A stretch of 64,000 nucleotides of DNA. It comes from Rhodospirillales bacterium. Lineage in GTDB: Bacteria; Pseudomonadota; Alphaproteobacteria; Reyranellales; Reyranellaceae. Positions 42,545 through 51,550 of this stretch are shown in pieces. The notes beneath the pieces were generated by a model, which was not told the DNA's origin, did not search any database, and saw nothing but the letters and a program-made list of their open reading frames with translations. How positions within the stretch are numbered: the first letter of the stretch is position 1; each line of letters starts with the position of its first letter. The DNA lies in assembly GCA_016699855.1 (NCBI GenBank), contig CP064988.1, positions 620,001-684,000 of the forward strand, in the 5' to 3' direction. The position numbers and the translations under genes are program-made.

Positions 42545-44491
42545 CTAAATGCGCGCCCTTCCGGTGACCGCCACACCCAGCGCCGCGAGCGCGGTGGCGA
42601 CGATCGCCGGCGCGTCCAGCCCCGCCTGAGCGTATTGCCGCGCCGGTGCGGCGTGGTCGATGAAGCGGTCGGGCAGAACCATCGGGCGCACCCGCAAGCC
42701 GCGGTCCAGCGCGCCGGAGGTGGCGAGATGGTGGAGCACCTGCGACGAGAATCCGCCGATCGACCCCTCCTCGATGGTGATCAGCACCTCGTGGTCGCGC
42801 GCCAACCGGTCGACGAGCGCGGTGTCCAGCGGTTTGGCGAAGCGCGCGTCCGCCACCGTGGTCGACAAGCCCTTGGCGCCGAGATCGTCGGCCGCCTTCA
42901 CGCATTCCGCGAGGCGGGTACCGAAGCTCAGCAGCGCCACGCGCGTGCCTTCGCGCACGACGCGACCCTTGCCGATCTCCAGCGGCGCGCCACGGGCCGG
43001 CAGCTCGATGCCGACGCCATCGCCGCGCGGATAACGCACCGCCGACGGCCGGTCGTCGATCGCCGCGCAGGTCGCGACCATGTGGGTCAGCTCGAGCTCG
43101 TCGGCCGCCGCCATGACCACGAAATCCGGCAGACAGCAGAGATAGGCGACGTCGAAGCTACCGGCATGGGTGGCGCCGTCGGCGCCCACGAGGCCGGCGC
43201 GGTCGATAGCGAAGCGCACCGGCAGCTTCTGAACCGCGACGTCGTGCACCACCTGGTCGTAGGCGCGCTGGAGGAACGTCGAGTAGATCGTGGCGAACGG
43301 CTTGTAGCCCTCGCAGGCCAGCCCGGCCGCGAAGGTCACGGCGTGCTGCTCGGCGATGCCGACATCGAAGCAGCGGTCGGGGAAACGCTTGGCGAACTGG
43401 TCCAGTCCGGTGCCGCCCGGCATCGCCGCGGTGATGGCGACGATACGGCGGTCGGCCTCGGCCTCAGCGATCAGCGCGCGCGCGAAGACGTTGGTGTAGC
43501 TGGGCGCGTTGCTCGCGGGCTTGGCCTGCTTGCCGGACACGACGTCGAATTTGGCGACACCGTGGTACTTGTCGGCGCTGGCCTCGGCGGGCGGATAGCC
43601 CTTGCCCTTCCGGGTCACGACGTGGATCAGCAACGGCCGCTCGACCCGCGCGTCGCGGGCGTTGCGCAGCACCGGCAGAAGCTGGTCGAGGTCGTGCCCG
43701 TCGACAGGACCGACGTAGTGGAAGCCGAGCGTGTCGAAGATCGTGGCGCCGTGCACCAGCTCCTTGGCCATGTTCTCGGCGTGGCGCGCGGCGTCGGCGA
43801 AAGGTCCGGGCAACCGCTCGGCCAGCGCCTTGCCAAGCTCGCGCAGGCCGAGGAAGCGCCGCGACGTCAGCAACCGCGACAGATGGCCCGACAACGCGCC
43901 GGTCGGCGGAGCGATCGACATGTCGTTGTCGTTGAGGACGACGATCAGGCGGCTGCGCTGGTGGCCGGCGTTGTTCAGCGCCTCGTAGGCCATGCCGGCG
44001 CTCATCGCGCCGTCGCCGATCACCGCGACGACGTTGCGCTGTCCGCCATCGAGGTCGCGCGCCACGGCCATGCCCAGCGCGGCCGAGATCGAGGTCGAGG
44101 AATGCGCCGCGCCGAACGGGTCGTACTCGCTCTCCGCGCGCCGCGTGAAGCCGGACAGGCCGCCCTCCTGCCGCAGCGTGCGGATGCGCTCGCGGCGGCC
44201 GGTCAGGATCTTGTGCGGATAGGCCTGGTGGCCGACGTCCCACAGGATGCGGTCGCGCGGCGTGTCGAACACGTGGTGCAGCGCGACGGTCAGCTCGACG
44301 ACGCCCAATCCAGCGCCGAGGTGGCCGCCGGTCTCCGACACGGCGGAGATCGTCTCCTGCCGCAGTTCGTCGGCGAGCTGCCGCAGCTTGTTCTCGGGCA
44401 GCCGCCGCAGATCGGCCGGCACCTCGACGGTGTCGAGCAGCGGGGTGGCGGGACGGGCGGTTTCGGCGGTCACGACGGGCTGTCCGGTCAA
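42545..44491 (-). CDS. dxs: 1-deoxy-D-xylulose-5-phosphate synthase
   Basis: The 648-residue thiamin-diphosphate enzyme condenses pyruvate and glyceraldehyde 3-phosphate, the entry step of the MEP isoprenoid pathway. Landmarks: GGHLGAGLGVVELTVALHHV, the TPP motif GDGAMSAGMAYEALNNAGH, GLSGFTRRAESEYDPFGAAH and GIAEQHAVTFAAGLACEG with the catalytic Glu. A TTG at 44491 overlapping the ispA stop is the longest start; a GTG at 44473 is at least as likely. It sits directly after ispA and xseB, the common alphaproteobacterial order. Confidence 0.95.
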   Translation of the reverse strand: MTGQPVVTAETARPATPLLDTVEVPADLRRLPENKLRQLADELRQETISAVSETGGHLGAGLGVVELTVALHHVFDTPRDRILWDVGHQAYPHKILTGRRERIRTLRQEGGLSGFTRRAESEYDPFGAAHSSTSISAALGMAVARDLDGGQRNVVAVIGDGAMSAGMAYEALNNAGHQRSRLIVVLNDNDMSIAPPTGALSGHLSRLLTSRRFLGLRELGKALAERLPGPFADAARHAENMAKELVHGATIFDTLGFHYVGPVDGHDLDQLLPVLRNARDARVERPLLIHVVTRKGKGYPPAEASADKYHGVAKFDVVSGKQAKPASNAPSYTNVFARALIAEAEADRRIVAITAAMPGGTGLDQFAKRFPDRCFDVGIAEQHAVTFAAGLACEGYKPFATIYSTFLQRAYDQVVHDVAVQKLPVRFAIDRAGLVGADGATHAGSFDVAYLCCLPDFVVMAAADELELTHMVATCAAIDDRPSAVRYPRGDGVGIELPARGAPLEIGKGRVVREGTRVALLSFGTRLAECVKAADDLGAKGLSTTVADARFAKPLDTALVDRLARDHEVLITIEEGSIGGFSSQVLHHLATSGALDRGLRVRPMVLPDRFIDHAAPARQYAQAGLDAPAIVATALAALGVAVTGRARI

Positions 44492-45392
44492 TTCTGGCGG
44501 TCGACGACGTAGCGCGCCGCCTGTTTGAGGAGGTCGGCCCTGGCGCCGAACATGTCAAGGTGACGCCCGGCCTGGTCCGCCAGCAGCGACGCGTGGCCGC
44601 GGGCGTTTTCGAGGCCGAGCAGCGACACGAACGTCGCCTTCCCGGCGGCGGCGTCCTTGCCGGGCGTCTTGCCGAGGACCTCGGCCGTCGCCTCGACATC
44701 GAGCAGGTCGTCGGCGATCTGGAACGCCAGGCCGAGATCGTGGGCGTAGGCATGCAGCGCGTGGCGGGCGCCGTCCGACGCCTTGCCGAGGATCGCGCCG
44801 GCGACGCAGGCGAATTCGATCAACGCGCCGGTCTTGAGCCGCTGCAGCCGCGTGATCTCGCCGATCGCGAGATCGACGCGGCCCTCGGTCGCCATGTCGA
44901 TCGCCGGCCGCCGACCATGCCGTGCGGGCCGATCGCCCGCGCCAACGCCAACGCGAGATGCGCGCGCACCGCCGGGTCGGCGTGGGTGTCGTCGTGCGAC
45001 ACGACCTCGAACGCCAGCGCCTGGAGGGCGTCCCCGGCGAGGATCGCGGTCGCCTCGTCGAACTTCCTGTGGCAGCTCGGCCGGCCGCGCCTGAAATCGT
45101 CGTCGTCCATCGCCGGCAGATCGTCGTGGATCAGCGAATAGGCGTGCGTGAACTCGATGGCGGCGGCGACCCGTCGCGCGGCGTCGGACGCCACGCCGAA
45201 TAGGGTGGCGCCGGCCAGCGCGAAGAACGCGCGCAGCCGCTTACCGCCGCCGAGGCTGGAGTAGCGCATGGCCTCGAACAACCGCGCCTCGGGCCCCTCG
45301 CCCTTGGGCAGCAGATGGTCCATCGCCCGCTCCGTCTCGCGCGCCGCGATGTCGAGCGCCGAGCGGAAATCGGTCTGGTCACTCAGCGGCAT
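44488..45392 (-). CDS. ispA: Polyprenyl (geranyl/farnesyl) diphosphate synthase, frameshifted
   Basis: The two halves of a roughly 300-residue prenyltransferase lie in different frames. The first (from ATG 45392) has LGGGKRLRAFFALAGATLFG, the first Asp-rich motif SLIHDDLPAMDDDDFRRGRP and AIGPHGMVGG; the second has ATEGRVDLAIGE, TGALIEFACVAGA and the second Asp-rich motif AFQIADDLLDVEA. The break is at about 44904-44908: the family sequence GGQAIDMA becomes GGRRSTW through one missing base. As the enzyme is normally essential for isoprenoid synthesis, an assembly error is most likely. Its stop overlaps the dxs start. Confidence 0.9.
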
Positions 45393-45604
45393 CGGACCAG
45401 CCACGCGGCGCGCGTCCGGCCGGTCGGCGGAAAGAGCGGGACACCGGAGACGACGGAACCGGACGCGAGGCGACATCGGCGCAGGATGACGCGCCGCCGA
45501 CGCGGCCGTATGGCGGCGATGTGCCGGACCGGCGGATGATTCGTGCGTTTTCCACGCAGGACACTGGAAAGGTCGCCGGCACGGCGGCGATCCACCGCCA
45601 CGGA

Positions 45605-45859
45605 TCAACCGAGGCCGGCGGGCTCGGTCGAGACGGCGCCGCCGGGGGCCAGCACGATCTTCTCGACCTTCGCCTTGGCCTCGGCGAGCTTGGCCTCGCA
45701 ATGCGCCCGCAGGGCGGCACCCCGGCTGTAGGCCGAGATCGCGTCGTCCAGCTTCACCTTGCCGCCCTCGAGCTTGCCCACGATCTCCTCGAGCTCGCGC
45801 AGCGCGTCCTCGAACGACATCTTCGCGATATCAGCCGCGACGGCGTCCTTTCCGGCCAT
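45605..45859 (-). CDS. xseB: Exodeoxyribonuclease VII small subunit
   Basis: The 84-residue protein has the family core MSFEDALRELEEIVGKLEGG, then LDDAISAYSRGAALRAHCEA and KLAEAKAKVEKIV. With XseA it forms exonuclease VII, which degrades single-stranded DNA. ATG at 45859 has GGAGGAG six bases upstream; a TTG at 45877 would place the RBS inside the gene. The location upstream of ispA and dxs is conserved in proteobacteria. Confidence 0.93.
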   Translation of the reverse strand: MAGKDAVAADIAKMSFEDALRELEEIVGKLEGGKVKLDDAISAYSRGAALRAHCEAKLAEAKAKVEKIVLAPGGAVSTEPAGLG

Positions 45860-45891
45860 GGCCGACTCCTCCGACAAACGCGCCCGTCAAG

Positions 45892-45910
45892 CCCCCGGCG
45901 TCACCGGGGG
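45892..45910 (-). terminator. GC hairpin between the deacetylase-family gene and xseB
   Basis: CCCCCGG and CCGGGGG form a seven-bp stem with a five-base loop in the 73-base gap after the minus-strand gene ending at 45933. No U-tract follows. It could attenuate read-through into xseB. Confidence 0.35.
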
Positions 45911-45932
45911 GCGGGAATCCTTGGTGTCCGTA

Positions 45933-46859
45933 TCACGCGGCCAGCAAGGCCGCCACATGGGCGGCGCTCGACCGCGCCAGCGCGCCGAGGTCGTAGCCGC
46001 CCTCCAGCGCCGAGACGAGGCGGCCCTTGGCGCAACCGGCGGCGATCGACAGGAGCTCCTCCGTGACCCAGCCGTAGTCGGCCTCGCCCAGCCGCATCTC
46101 GGCCAGCGGATCGTCGATGTGGGCGTCGAACCCGGCCGAGACGATGACGAGCTCCGGCCGGAAGGCGCGCAGCGCCGGCAGCACGTCGTGCGCCATGACG
46201 GCGCGGAACTCCTCCGAGCCCGACCGCGGCGGCAACGGCGCGTTGACGATGTTGGGATGGCGCCGGTCGTTGTGATTGCCGGTACCGGGATAGAGCGGCG
46301 ATTGATGCGTCGAGGCGTAGAACAGGTCCGGATCGCTCCGCGCCTGCGTCTCCGTGCCGTTGCCGTGGTGGACGTCGAAATCGACCACGGCGATCCGACG
46401 CAGTCCGTGGTGCCGCCGCGCGTGGTACGCGCCGACCACGACGTTGTTGAAGAGGCAGAACCCCATCGCCTGCCCCGGCTCGGCGTGGTGGCCCGGCGGG
46501 CGCACGGCGCAGAAGGCGTTGTCGGCCTCGCCGCCGACGATGGCGTCGACCGCCGCCACGACGGCGCCGGCCGCGCGCAGCGCCGCCTCCCGGCTCCCGG
46601 GCGAGGCCACGGTGTCGCCATCCAGCATGATCCGGCCCTCGGCCGGAATCGCCGCCAGCACGGCCTCGATCTGGGATCGGGGGTGCGCCAGCGCCAGTTG
46701 CTCGATCGTCGCCTCCGGCGCCTCGCGCCGCCCCAGGCCGGCGAATTCCGGGCCGGACAGCCCCTTGAGCACCGCCGCCAACCGGGCCGGCCGCTCGGGA
46801 TGGCCCGGTCCGGTGTCGTGCGCCAGGCAGGCGGGATGCGTGAACAGCAGCGTCGTCAT
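45933..46859 (-). CDS. Histone-deacetylase-family (acetylpolyamine amidohydrolase-like) protein
   Basis: The 308-residue zinc hydrolase contains TGPGHPERPARLAAVL, RPPGHHAEPGQAMGFCLFNN with the catalytic His pair, VVDFDVHHGNGTETQ with Asp/His zinc ligands, and FDAHIDDPLAEMRLG with the third ligand. Bacterial members deacetylate acetylpolyamines, acetoin-related or other acetylated small molecules. ATG at 46859 gives the normal N-terminus (TLLFTHPACLAHDTG). It lies upstream of xseB-ispA-dxs on the same strand and divergent from the hotdog gene at 47051. Confidence 0.92.
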   Translation of the reverse strand: MTTLLFTHPACLAHDTGPGHPERPARLAAVLKGLSGPEFAGLGRREAPEATIEQLALAHPRSQIEAVLAAIPAEGRIMLDGDTVASPGSREAALRAAGAVVAAVDAIVGGEADNAFCAVRPPGHHAEPGQAMGFCLFNNVVVGAYHARRHHGLRRIAVVDFDVHHGNGTETQARSDPDLFYASTHQSPLYPGTGNHNDRRHPNIVNAPLPPRSGSEEFRAVMAHDVLPALRAFRPELVIVSAGFDAHIDDPLAEMRLGEADYGWVTEELLSIAAGCAKGRLVSALEGGYDLGALARSSAAHVAALLAA

Positions 46860-47050
46860 GGGGCGGCGGGACCGTCGGGTTGGGCGTTTCCGGGCCCGGT
46901 CTGCGCTCCGGGTCGACCGACCGGACATAGCCACCGCGCGGCGCCGCTGCAAGGTACGTGACCGTGTCGAAGATGCGATCCGCTGGCCGGCCGGCGAGCG
47001 CGATGACAAGCTTGATGATGGCCGCCGACGCGGCGCGAGGGACGAGCGGA

Positions 47051-47941
47051 ATGACCGAAGCGTTGGACTACGACACCGCCCCGATCGGGGAGACGATGGG
47101 GCCGTTCGCCTACGTCGTTCCCGTCGATTTCAACCGCCGGCGGCTGCCGCCGCTGAGCGTCGCCGATGCGTCGAGCCTACGCGACGCGGACGGACGCGAG
47201 ATCGCCGAGCCGAGCCTGCTGTGCGGCCAGCACACGTGGGTCGGGCGGCAGCGCTACCACTGGGCCGGCAGCGTCCACGCCAAGTGCGAGGCGGAGTTCC
47301 TGGAGCCCGTCCATGTCGGGTCGCGCATCGAGGTGTCGCTGCGCATCGCCGGCAAGTACGAGCGCGCGGCGGCAGGTACGTCGTCTTCGAGCTGGAGACC
47401 CGGAACGAGGGCGGCGCGCTCGCGGCGCGCGTGCGCAACACCATGCTGCTGAACCGGGCGGAGGCGGTCGCCGCGCGCGCCGCCGCGGGGCGGACCGGCG
47501 GACGCGGGCCGGACACGGCGACGGCGCCGCCCGGCGTGTCGGTGGCCTTGACGCCCAAGCGCCTGGAGCGCGACGAGCTTATCGCCTTCTTCCAGGCCGA
47601 GGAGGCGGTCTACGGCCCGCACGCGAGCTTCCACAACGACCGGGACTTCGCGATGCGCTCGGGCCTGCCGGACATCATCGCGCCCGGCCGCTACGTGATC
47701 GGGCTGGTCAACGGCATGATGTTCCGGCTCCACGGCGCCGCGTGGCTGCGCGGCGCGCTATTCCGTGTCGATCCTCAACAACATCCTTCCGGGCCTGGAT
47801 GCGACCGTCCGCATGGACCTGCTCGACACAGGCGCCTGCGCCTCGCGGACATTCGCGATCTCGTGCGGCGATGCGCTCTCGGGCAAGGCGCTGGTGTCGG
47901 GAACGCTGACGCTCGCCGGGGCGACGTCCGGCGCGTCGTGA
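47051..47941 (+). CDS. Double-hotdog (FAS1-like/MaoC) dehydratase with two compensating frameshifts
   Basis: The reconstructed product is about 296 residues: an N-terminal hotdog (GPFAYVVPVDFNRRRLPPLS, CGQHTWVGRQRYHW, FLEPVHVGSRIEVSLRIAGK) and a C-terminal MaoC-like hotdog (ELIAFFQAEEAVYGPHASFH, FAMRSGLPDIIAPGRYVIGL, VSILNNILPGLDATVRMDLL). The frame shifts at about 47365 (a missing base in a GC-repeat before GRYVVFELETRN) and returns at about 47762 (an extra base before VSILNN), so total length stays divisible by three. It probably hydrates a 2-enoyl-CoA. It precedes an acyl-CoA dehydrogenase by 55 bases. Confidence 0.75.
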
Positions 47942-47996
47942 CGCGCGACGGTTCGTGGTATCCGTGCGACCGGCGACAAGGCAGGAGGAGACCACG

Positions 47997-49232
47997 ATGA
48001 GCATCGATTTCGAGATTCCCGCTGAAGCGAAGGCCATCCGCGAGCGCGTGCGCCAATGGGTCCACGACGAGTGCATCCCCGCAGAGGCGCGTCTGCTCAA
48101 AGGCGAGGACTACAAGACCGTGCTGGCGGAGCTGCGCACGAAAGCGCGGGCGCAGGGGCTGTGGTGCCCCTTCATCCCCAAGGAGCACGGCGGCATGGGG
48201 CTCGGCCCGCTGGCCAACGCCCTGGTGCAGATGGAGTTGGGCGAGAGCCATCTCGGCGCGTTGTCGATGAACACGCAGGGACCCGACGACGCGACCATGC
48301 TGACCCTGCTCGAGCACGGCACGCCGCACCAGAAGGAGAAGTTCCTCAAGCCGCTGCTCAACGGCGACAAGCGCATCTGCTACTCGATGACCGAGAAAGC
48401 CGCCGGCGCCGACGCCACCGGCATGCGCACGCGCGCCGACAAGGTCGGCAACGAGAAGTACCTGCTGAACGGCGAGAAATGGTTCTCGTCCGCGGCCACC
48501 GCCGCCGACATCGCGGTGATCATGGCGCGGACCGATCCGGACGCGCCCCGGCACAGGCAGTTCTCGACCTTCATCGTCGAGCTGCCGAACCCCGGCTACC
48601 GCATCAAGCGCAACATCCCGACAATGGCGTCGGAGGGGCCGCTGAGCCACATCATGGGCGGCGGCCACGCCGAGATCGAAATCAAGGATCTCGAGGTGCC
48701 GGCCGAGAACCTGCTGGGCGGCGAGGGCAACGGCTTCGGTATGGGCCAGCACCGGCTGGCCTACGGCCGCCTGCGCCACGGCATGCACAACATCGCGATG
48801 GCCCAGCGCGCGCTCGACATGGCGACCAAGCACGTCACCAGCCGCAGCACCTTCGGCAAGCCGCTCGACGAGCGCCAGGCCGTGCAGTTCATGCTCGCGG
48901 AATGCGCCAGCGAGCTTTACATCGCGCGCCTGATGCTGCTGCACATCGCCTACAAGGCCGAGCACAAGATGGACCTGCGGCAGGAGAACGGGATCGCCAA
49001 GGTCTATCTGGCGCACATGGTCCACAAGGTCGTCGACACCGCGATCCAGCTGCACGGCGCGCTCGGCTACTCGCACGACACGCCGCTGGCCGCCTGGTAC
49101 ACGCGCATCCGCTCGCAGCGCCTGGTCGACGGCCCGGACGAGGTGCATCGCTGGACCACCGGCCGCAACGTGATCAAGGCGTTCAAGGCGACCGGCACGA
49201 CGGCGGGCGCCTGCGGCGGCGATCTGCTGTAG
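47997..49232 (+). CDS. Acyl-CoA dehydrogenase (FadE2/ACAD10-11-like)
   Basis: The 411-residue flavoprotein has WCPFIPKEHGGMGLGPLANA, MTEKAAGADATGMRTRAD, YLLNGEKWFSSAATAADIAV, HGALGYSHDTPLAAWYTRIR and a terminal LVDGPDEVHRWTTGRN. The catalytic-base position carries Asp (DGPDEVH) rather than the Glu of most families, as in the FadE2/ACAD11 group, which often handles long or 4-hydroxylated acyl chains. ATG at 47997 is preceded by AGGAGGAG. It is likely co-transcribed with the hotdog dehydratase upstream. Confidence 0.93.
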   Translation: MSIDFEIPAEAKAIRERVRQWVHDECIPAEARLLKGEDYKTVLAELRTKARAQGLWCPFIPKEHGGMGLGPLANALVQMELGESHLGALSMNTQGPDDATMLTLLEHGTPHQKEKFLKPLLNGDKRICYSMTEKAAGADATGMRTRADKVGNEKYLLNGEKWFSSAATAADIAVIMARTDPDAPRHRQFSTFIVELPNPGYRIKRNIPTMASEGPLSHIMGGGHAEIEIKDLEVPAENLLGGEGNGFGMGQHRLAYGRLRHGMHNIAMAQRALDMATKHVTSRSTFGKPLDERQAVQFMLAECASELYIARLMLLHIAYKAEHKMDLRQENGIAKVYLAHMVHKVVDTAIQLHGALGYSHDTPLAAWYTRIRSQRLVDGPDEVHRWTTGRNVIKAFKATGTTAGACGGDLL

Positions 49233-49244
49233 CGGCGACGGCCC

Positions 49245-49266
49245 GGGCGGCGCGCTGGCGCCGCCC
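49245..49266 (+). terminator. GC hairpin after the acyl-CoA dehydrogenase
   Basis: GGGCGGCGC-GCTG-GCGCCGCCC is a perfect nine-bp stem starting 13 bases after the stop, extended by partly pairing flanks (CGGCC/GGCCG). A weak T-rich stretch (GTTTCAT) follows. It probably ends the transcript. Confidence 0.5.
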
Positions 49267-49363
49267 GACGGCCGTTTCATAGCGGCCTTGATTTCGACGG
49301 GGGCGAGCGACCGTTTTTGTGCTATCTTGTCTGCATTGTCGGAAATTGATTTTCGAGCCAGCC

Positions 49364-49717
49364 ATGCTTTCCAAGCGCGTTTTCGCGGCGGTTTTCGCCG
49401 CGGCCCTCCTGTCCATTTCTTCCGCGTCGCACGCCGCCGATCCCGGTGACGGCCCCGCCGCTTTGACCGCTGAGACCCGTCCGGTCGCGGCCGCGCCGGG
49501 GCCTCCACCAGCGCGGGACTTCCGGCGCGTGCGGGCCGGCCGTGGCGAGACCTGTTCGCAATACGTCCGCTGGTGCGTCGACTGGTGCACGGCGAACATG
49601 ACGGGATCGCCCGGCTGCCTCTCGGGTTGCAAGACGCGTGGCGACACCTGCCAGACCACGCGCGAATGGGTCGTCGAAAACGAGGCGAAGATCGTCACCC
49701 ATCTGCCGCTGCGTTGA
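49364..49717 (+). CDS. Small exported cysteine-rich protein (117 aa)
   Basis: The protein starts with a signal peptide (VFAAVFAAALLSISSASHAA, cleavage near residue 24), followed by a Pro/Ala-rich linker and a compact C-terminal region with seven cysteines in about 34 residues (TCSQYVRWCVDWC, PGCLSGCKTRGDTCQ). This suggests a disulfide-stabilised periplasmic or secreted module. ATG at 49364; the region before it is relatively AT-rich (TTTTTGTGCTATCTTG) and may be its promoter. It stands alone. No family is recognised. Confidence 0.65.
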   Translation: MLSKRVFAAVFAAALLSISSASHAADPGDGPAALTAETRPVAAAPGPPPARDFRRVRAGRGETCSQYVRWCVDWCTANMTGSPGCLSGCKTRGDTCQTTREWVVENEAKIVTHLPLR

Positions 49718-50031
49718 TCCACCGCCGCGGCGCGGCCACTGGAAACTGGACCAATTCCAAGTCGCGGCGCCGCGTCGCGCGATCCGCGCATGGCATGAAT
49801 GCGGCAGAAATGGCGCTTGGCGCCGGGCCGCCAGGACGACGCACGTCAGCGATCGACCGATCCCAAAGCGACTCAAGGCGTTAGCGGTCACCAGACGGTG
49901 CCTGACAGGGATGTCGGGGTGGCGGCGCCTATATTCCGATATGCGAAAATTCATTCCGGGCGCTTGAGAGGACGCTCGACGCGTGGCATGCCATCGCCCA
50001 ACGAAACGGTATTCCGGAGGAACGAGGAAAT
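49718..50031. other. Intergenic region upstream of the IclR gene
   Basis: The 314 bases hold no supported gene. Near the 3' end, at about 49927-49955, an AT-rich stretch has a short dyad (ATAT-TCCG-ATAT) followed by GCGAAAATTCATTCC, which may be the promoter/operator of the IclR gene. Strong RBS-like purine tracts (GGAGGAACGAGGAA) end the region. Confidence 0.4.
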
Positions 50032-50991
50032 ATGCCCGCGACCACGTCGGCCCGCCACCGCATCGAGACCCCGACCGCCACGCCGGTCGCCCGCCCCGCC
50101 GTCGCGCGTCCCGTCACCGTCGCGACGCCGGCGCGGCCCCCCGCGAAACCGCCCGCGCCGGTCGCGCACACGCCAGCGGTCGAGGAGGACGGCAGCAAGG
50201 ACCGGCAGTTCGTCACCGCGCTCGCCCGCGGGCTGGACATCCTGCGCGCCTTCCACGCCGGCGACGGGATGCTGGGCAACCAGGAGATCGCCGCACGCGC
50301 CGGCCTCCCGAAGCCGACGGTCGCGCGGCTGACGCATACGCTGACCGAGCTGGGCTACCTCAGCTACGCGCGGCGCTTCCGCAAATACGAGCTCGGACCG
50401 TCGGTCCTGGCGCTGGGCTACGCCGCCCTCTCCAACATGGACGTCCGCCACGTCGCCCGCGCGCCGATGCAGGCGCTGGCCCAACAGATCAACGCCTCGG
50501 TCTCGCTCGGCGGCCGCGACCGCCATTCGATGATCTGGCTGGAATGCCACCGCGGGCCGTCCGCCGTCGGCATCACCTACGACGTCGGCTCGCGCGTGCC
50601 GATCGCCAGCACGGCGATGGGCCGCGCCTATGTCGCGGCGCTGCCGGAGCCCGAGAAGTCGCGCCTCCTGGATTCGCTGCGCCGCCGCGGCCGCGACGAC
50701 TGGGGGAAGATCAAGGCCGGCATCGAGCAGGCCGAGCGCGAGATCGCCGAGCGCGGGTTCTGCCTGTCATGGGGCGAGTGGCTCCCCGAGATCGCCGGCG
50801 TCGGGGCGCCGCTGCGCAGTCCGGACGGCGAGACCTTCTTCGCGTTCAACGCCTCGGCGCCGATCTACCAGGTGTCGCGCGAGCGGCTCGAGCAGGACTG
50901 GGGCCCGCGTCTGGTGCGCATGGCGCGCGAGGTGCGCAACGGGCTCGCCGGCCGCGCCGCCACCCCGCCGCTGTCGCGCGCGCGCGGCTGA
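50032..50991 (+). CDS. IclR-family transcriptional regulator with a Pro/Ala-rich N-terminal tail
   Basis: The 319-residue regulator has a winged HTH (ALARGLDILRAFHAG, then EIAARAGLPKPTVARLTHTL) at about residues 62-110 and an IclR effector domain (ARAPMQALAQQINASVSLGG, STAMGRAYVAALPEPEKSRL, FNASAPIYQVSRERLEQDWG). About 50 residues before the HTH are a low-complexity Pro/Ala/Val/Thr stretch (PVARPAVARPVTVATPARPP) not typical of the family. It probably controls the acyl-CoA catabolic genes that follow on the same strand. ATG at 50032 has GAGGAA upstream. Confidence 0.92.
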   Translation: MPATTSARHRIETPTATPVARPAVARPVTVATPARPPAKPPAPVAHTPAVEEDGSKDRQFVTALARGLDILRAFHAGDGMLGNQEIAARAGLPKPTVARLTHTLTELGYLSYARRFRKYELGPSVLALGYAALSNMDVRHVARAPMQALAQQINASVSLGGRDRHSMIWLECHRGPSAVGITYDVGSRVPIASTAMGRAYVAALPEPEKSRLLDSLRRRGRDDWGKIKAGIEQAEREIAERGFCLSWGEWLPEIAGVGAPLRSPDGETFFAFNASAPIYQVSRERLEQDWGPRLVRMAREVRNGLAGRAATPPLSRARG

Positions 50992-51021
50992 CGGCGCGCC
51001 CGCGAACCAGGTCCCGCGCCC

Positions 51022-51492
51022 ATGCCGATCCAACGCCCGGCCGACGCCGAGCCGGTCGAGTACCGCTTCGTCGGGTTCAACGCCTATATCGGCCACCGCG
51101 TCGTCGCCTGGCGGCCGGGGTTCGTCGAGGTCGAGTTGAAGGTGCGGCCGGAGCTGTGCAACGCCGGCGGCATCCTGCATGGCGGCGTGCTGATGACACT
51201 GCTGGATTCGGCGTCGGGCGTCGCCTCGACGTTCGACGAGCGCACCGGCAAGCGGCACTGGACCGTGACCATGAGCTTCACGACCCAGTTCCTGAAATCG
51301 GCCAGGGACGGCGACACGCTCACCATCCTCGGCCTGCGCCGCGAGGGCGGCGGCCGCAGCACCTTCACCACGGAGGCCGAGATCCGCGACCAGCACGGCG
51401 ACCTGGTCGCCTGCGGCACGGGCACGTTCCGCCAGACCAGCCGCGAACGCGACGACGGCAGCCTGAGGCGTTTGAAGCAGGCGGCGGAGTAG
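51022..51492 (+). CDS. PaaI-family thioesterase
   Basis: The 156-residue hotdog protein has LCNAGGILHGGVLMTLLDSA with the HGG motif and the catalytic Asp on the central helix, and HWTVTMSFTTQFLKSARDGD on the following strands. It hydrolyses acyl- or aryl-CoA thioesters, probably to release CoA from dead-end intermediates of the neighbouring pathway. It starts (ATG) 30 bases after the IclR gene. Confidence 0.9.
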   Translation: MPIQRPADAEPVEYRFVGFNAYIGHRVVAWRPGFVEVELKVRPELCNAGGILHGGVLMTLLDSASGVASTFDERTGKRHWTVTMSFTTQFLKSARDGDTLTILGLRREGGGRSTFTTEAEIRDQHGDLVACGTGTFRQTSRERDDGSLRRLKQAAE

Positions 51493-51550
51493 CGGCGGCC
51501 TTGTCGACCGGTGGACGGGCGCCTACGGTCGCGGCGCACGGGAGACCGAC

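Noticed and set aside
47051..47941. Two separate short dehydratase genes
   Set aside because: The pieces join into one double-hotdog protein when two compensating single-base shifts are allowed. The second piece has no RBS or plausible own start at the junction.
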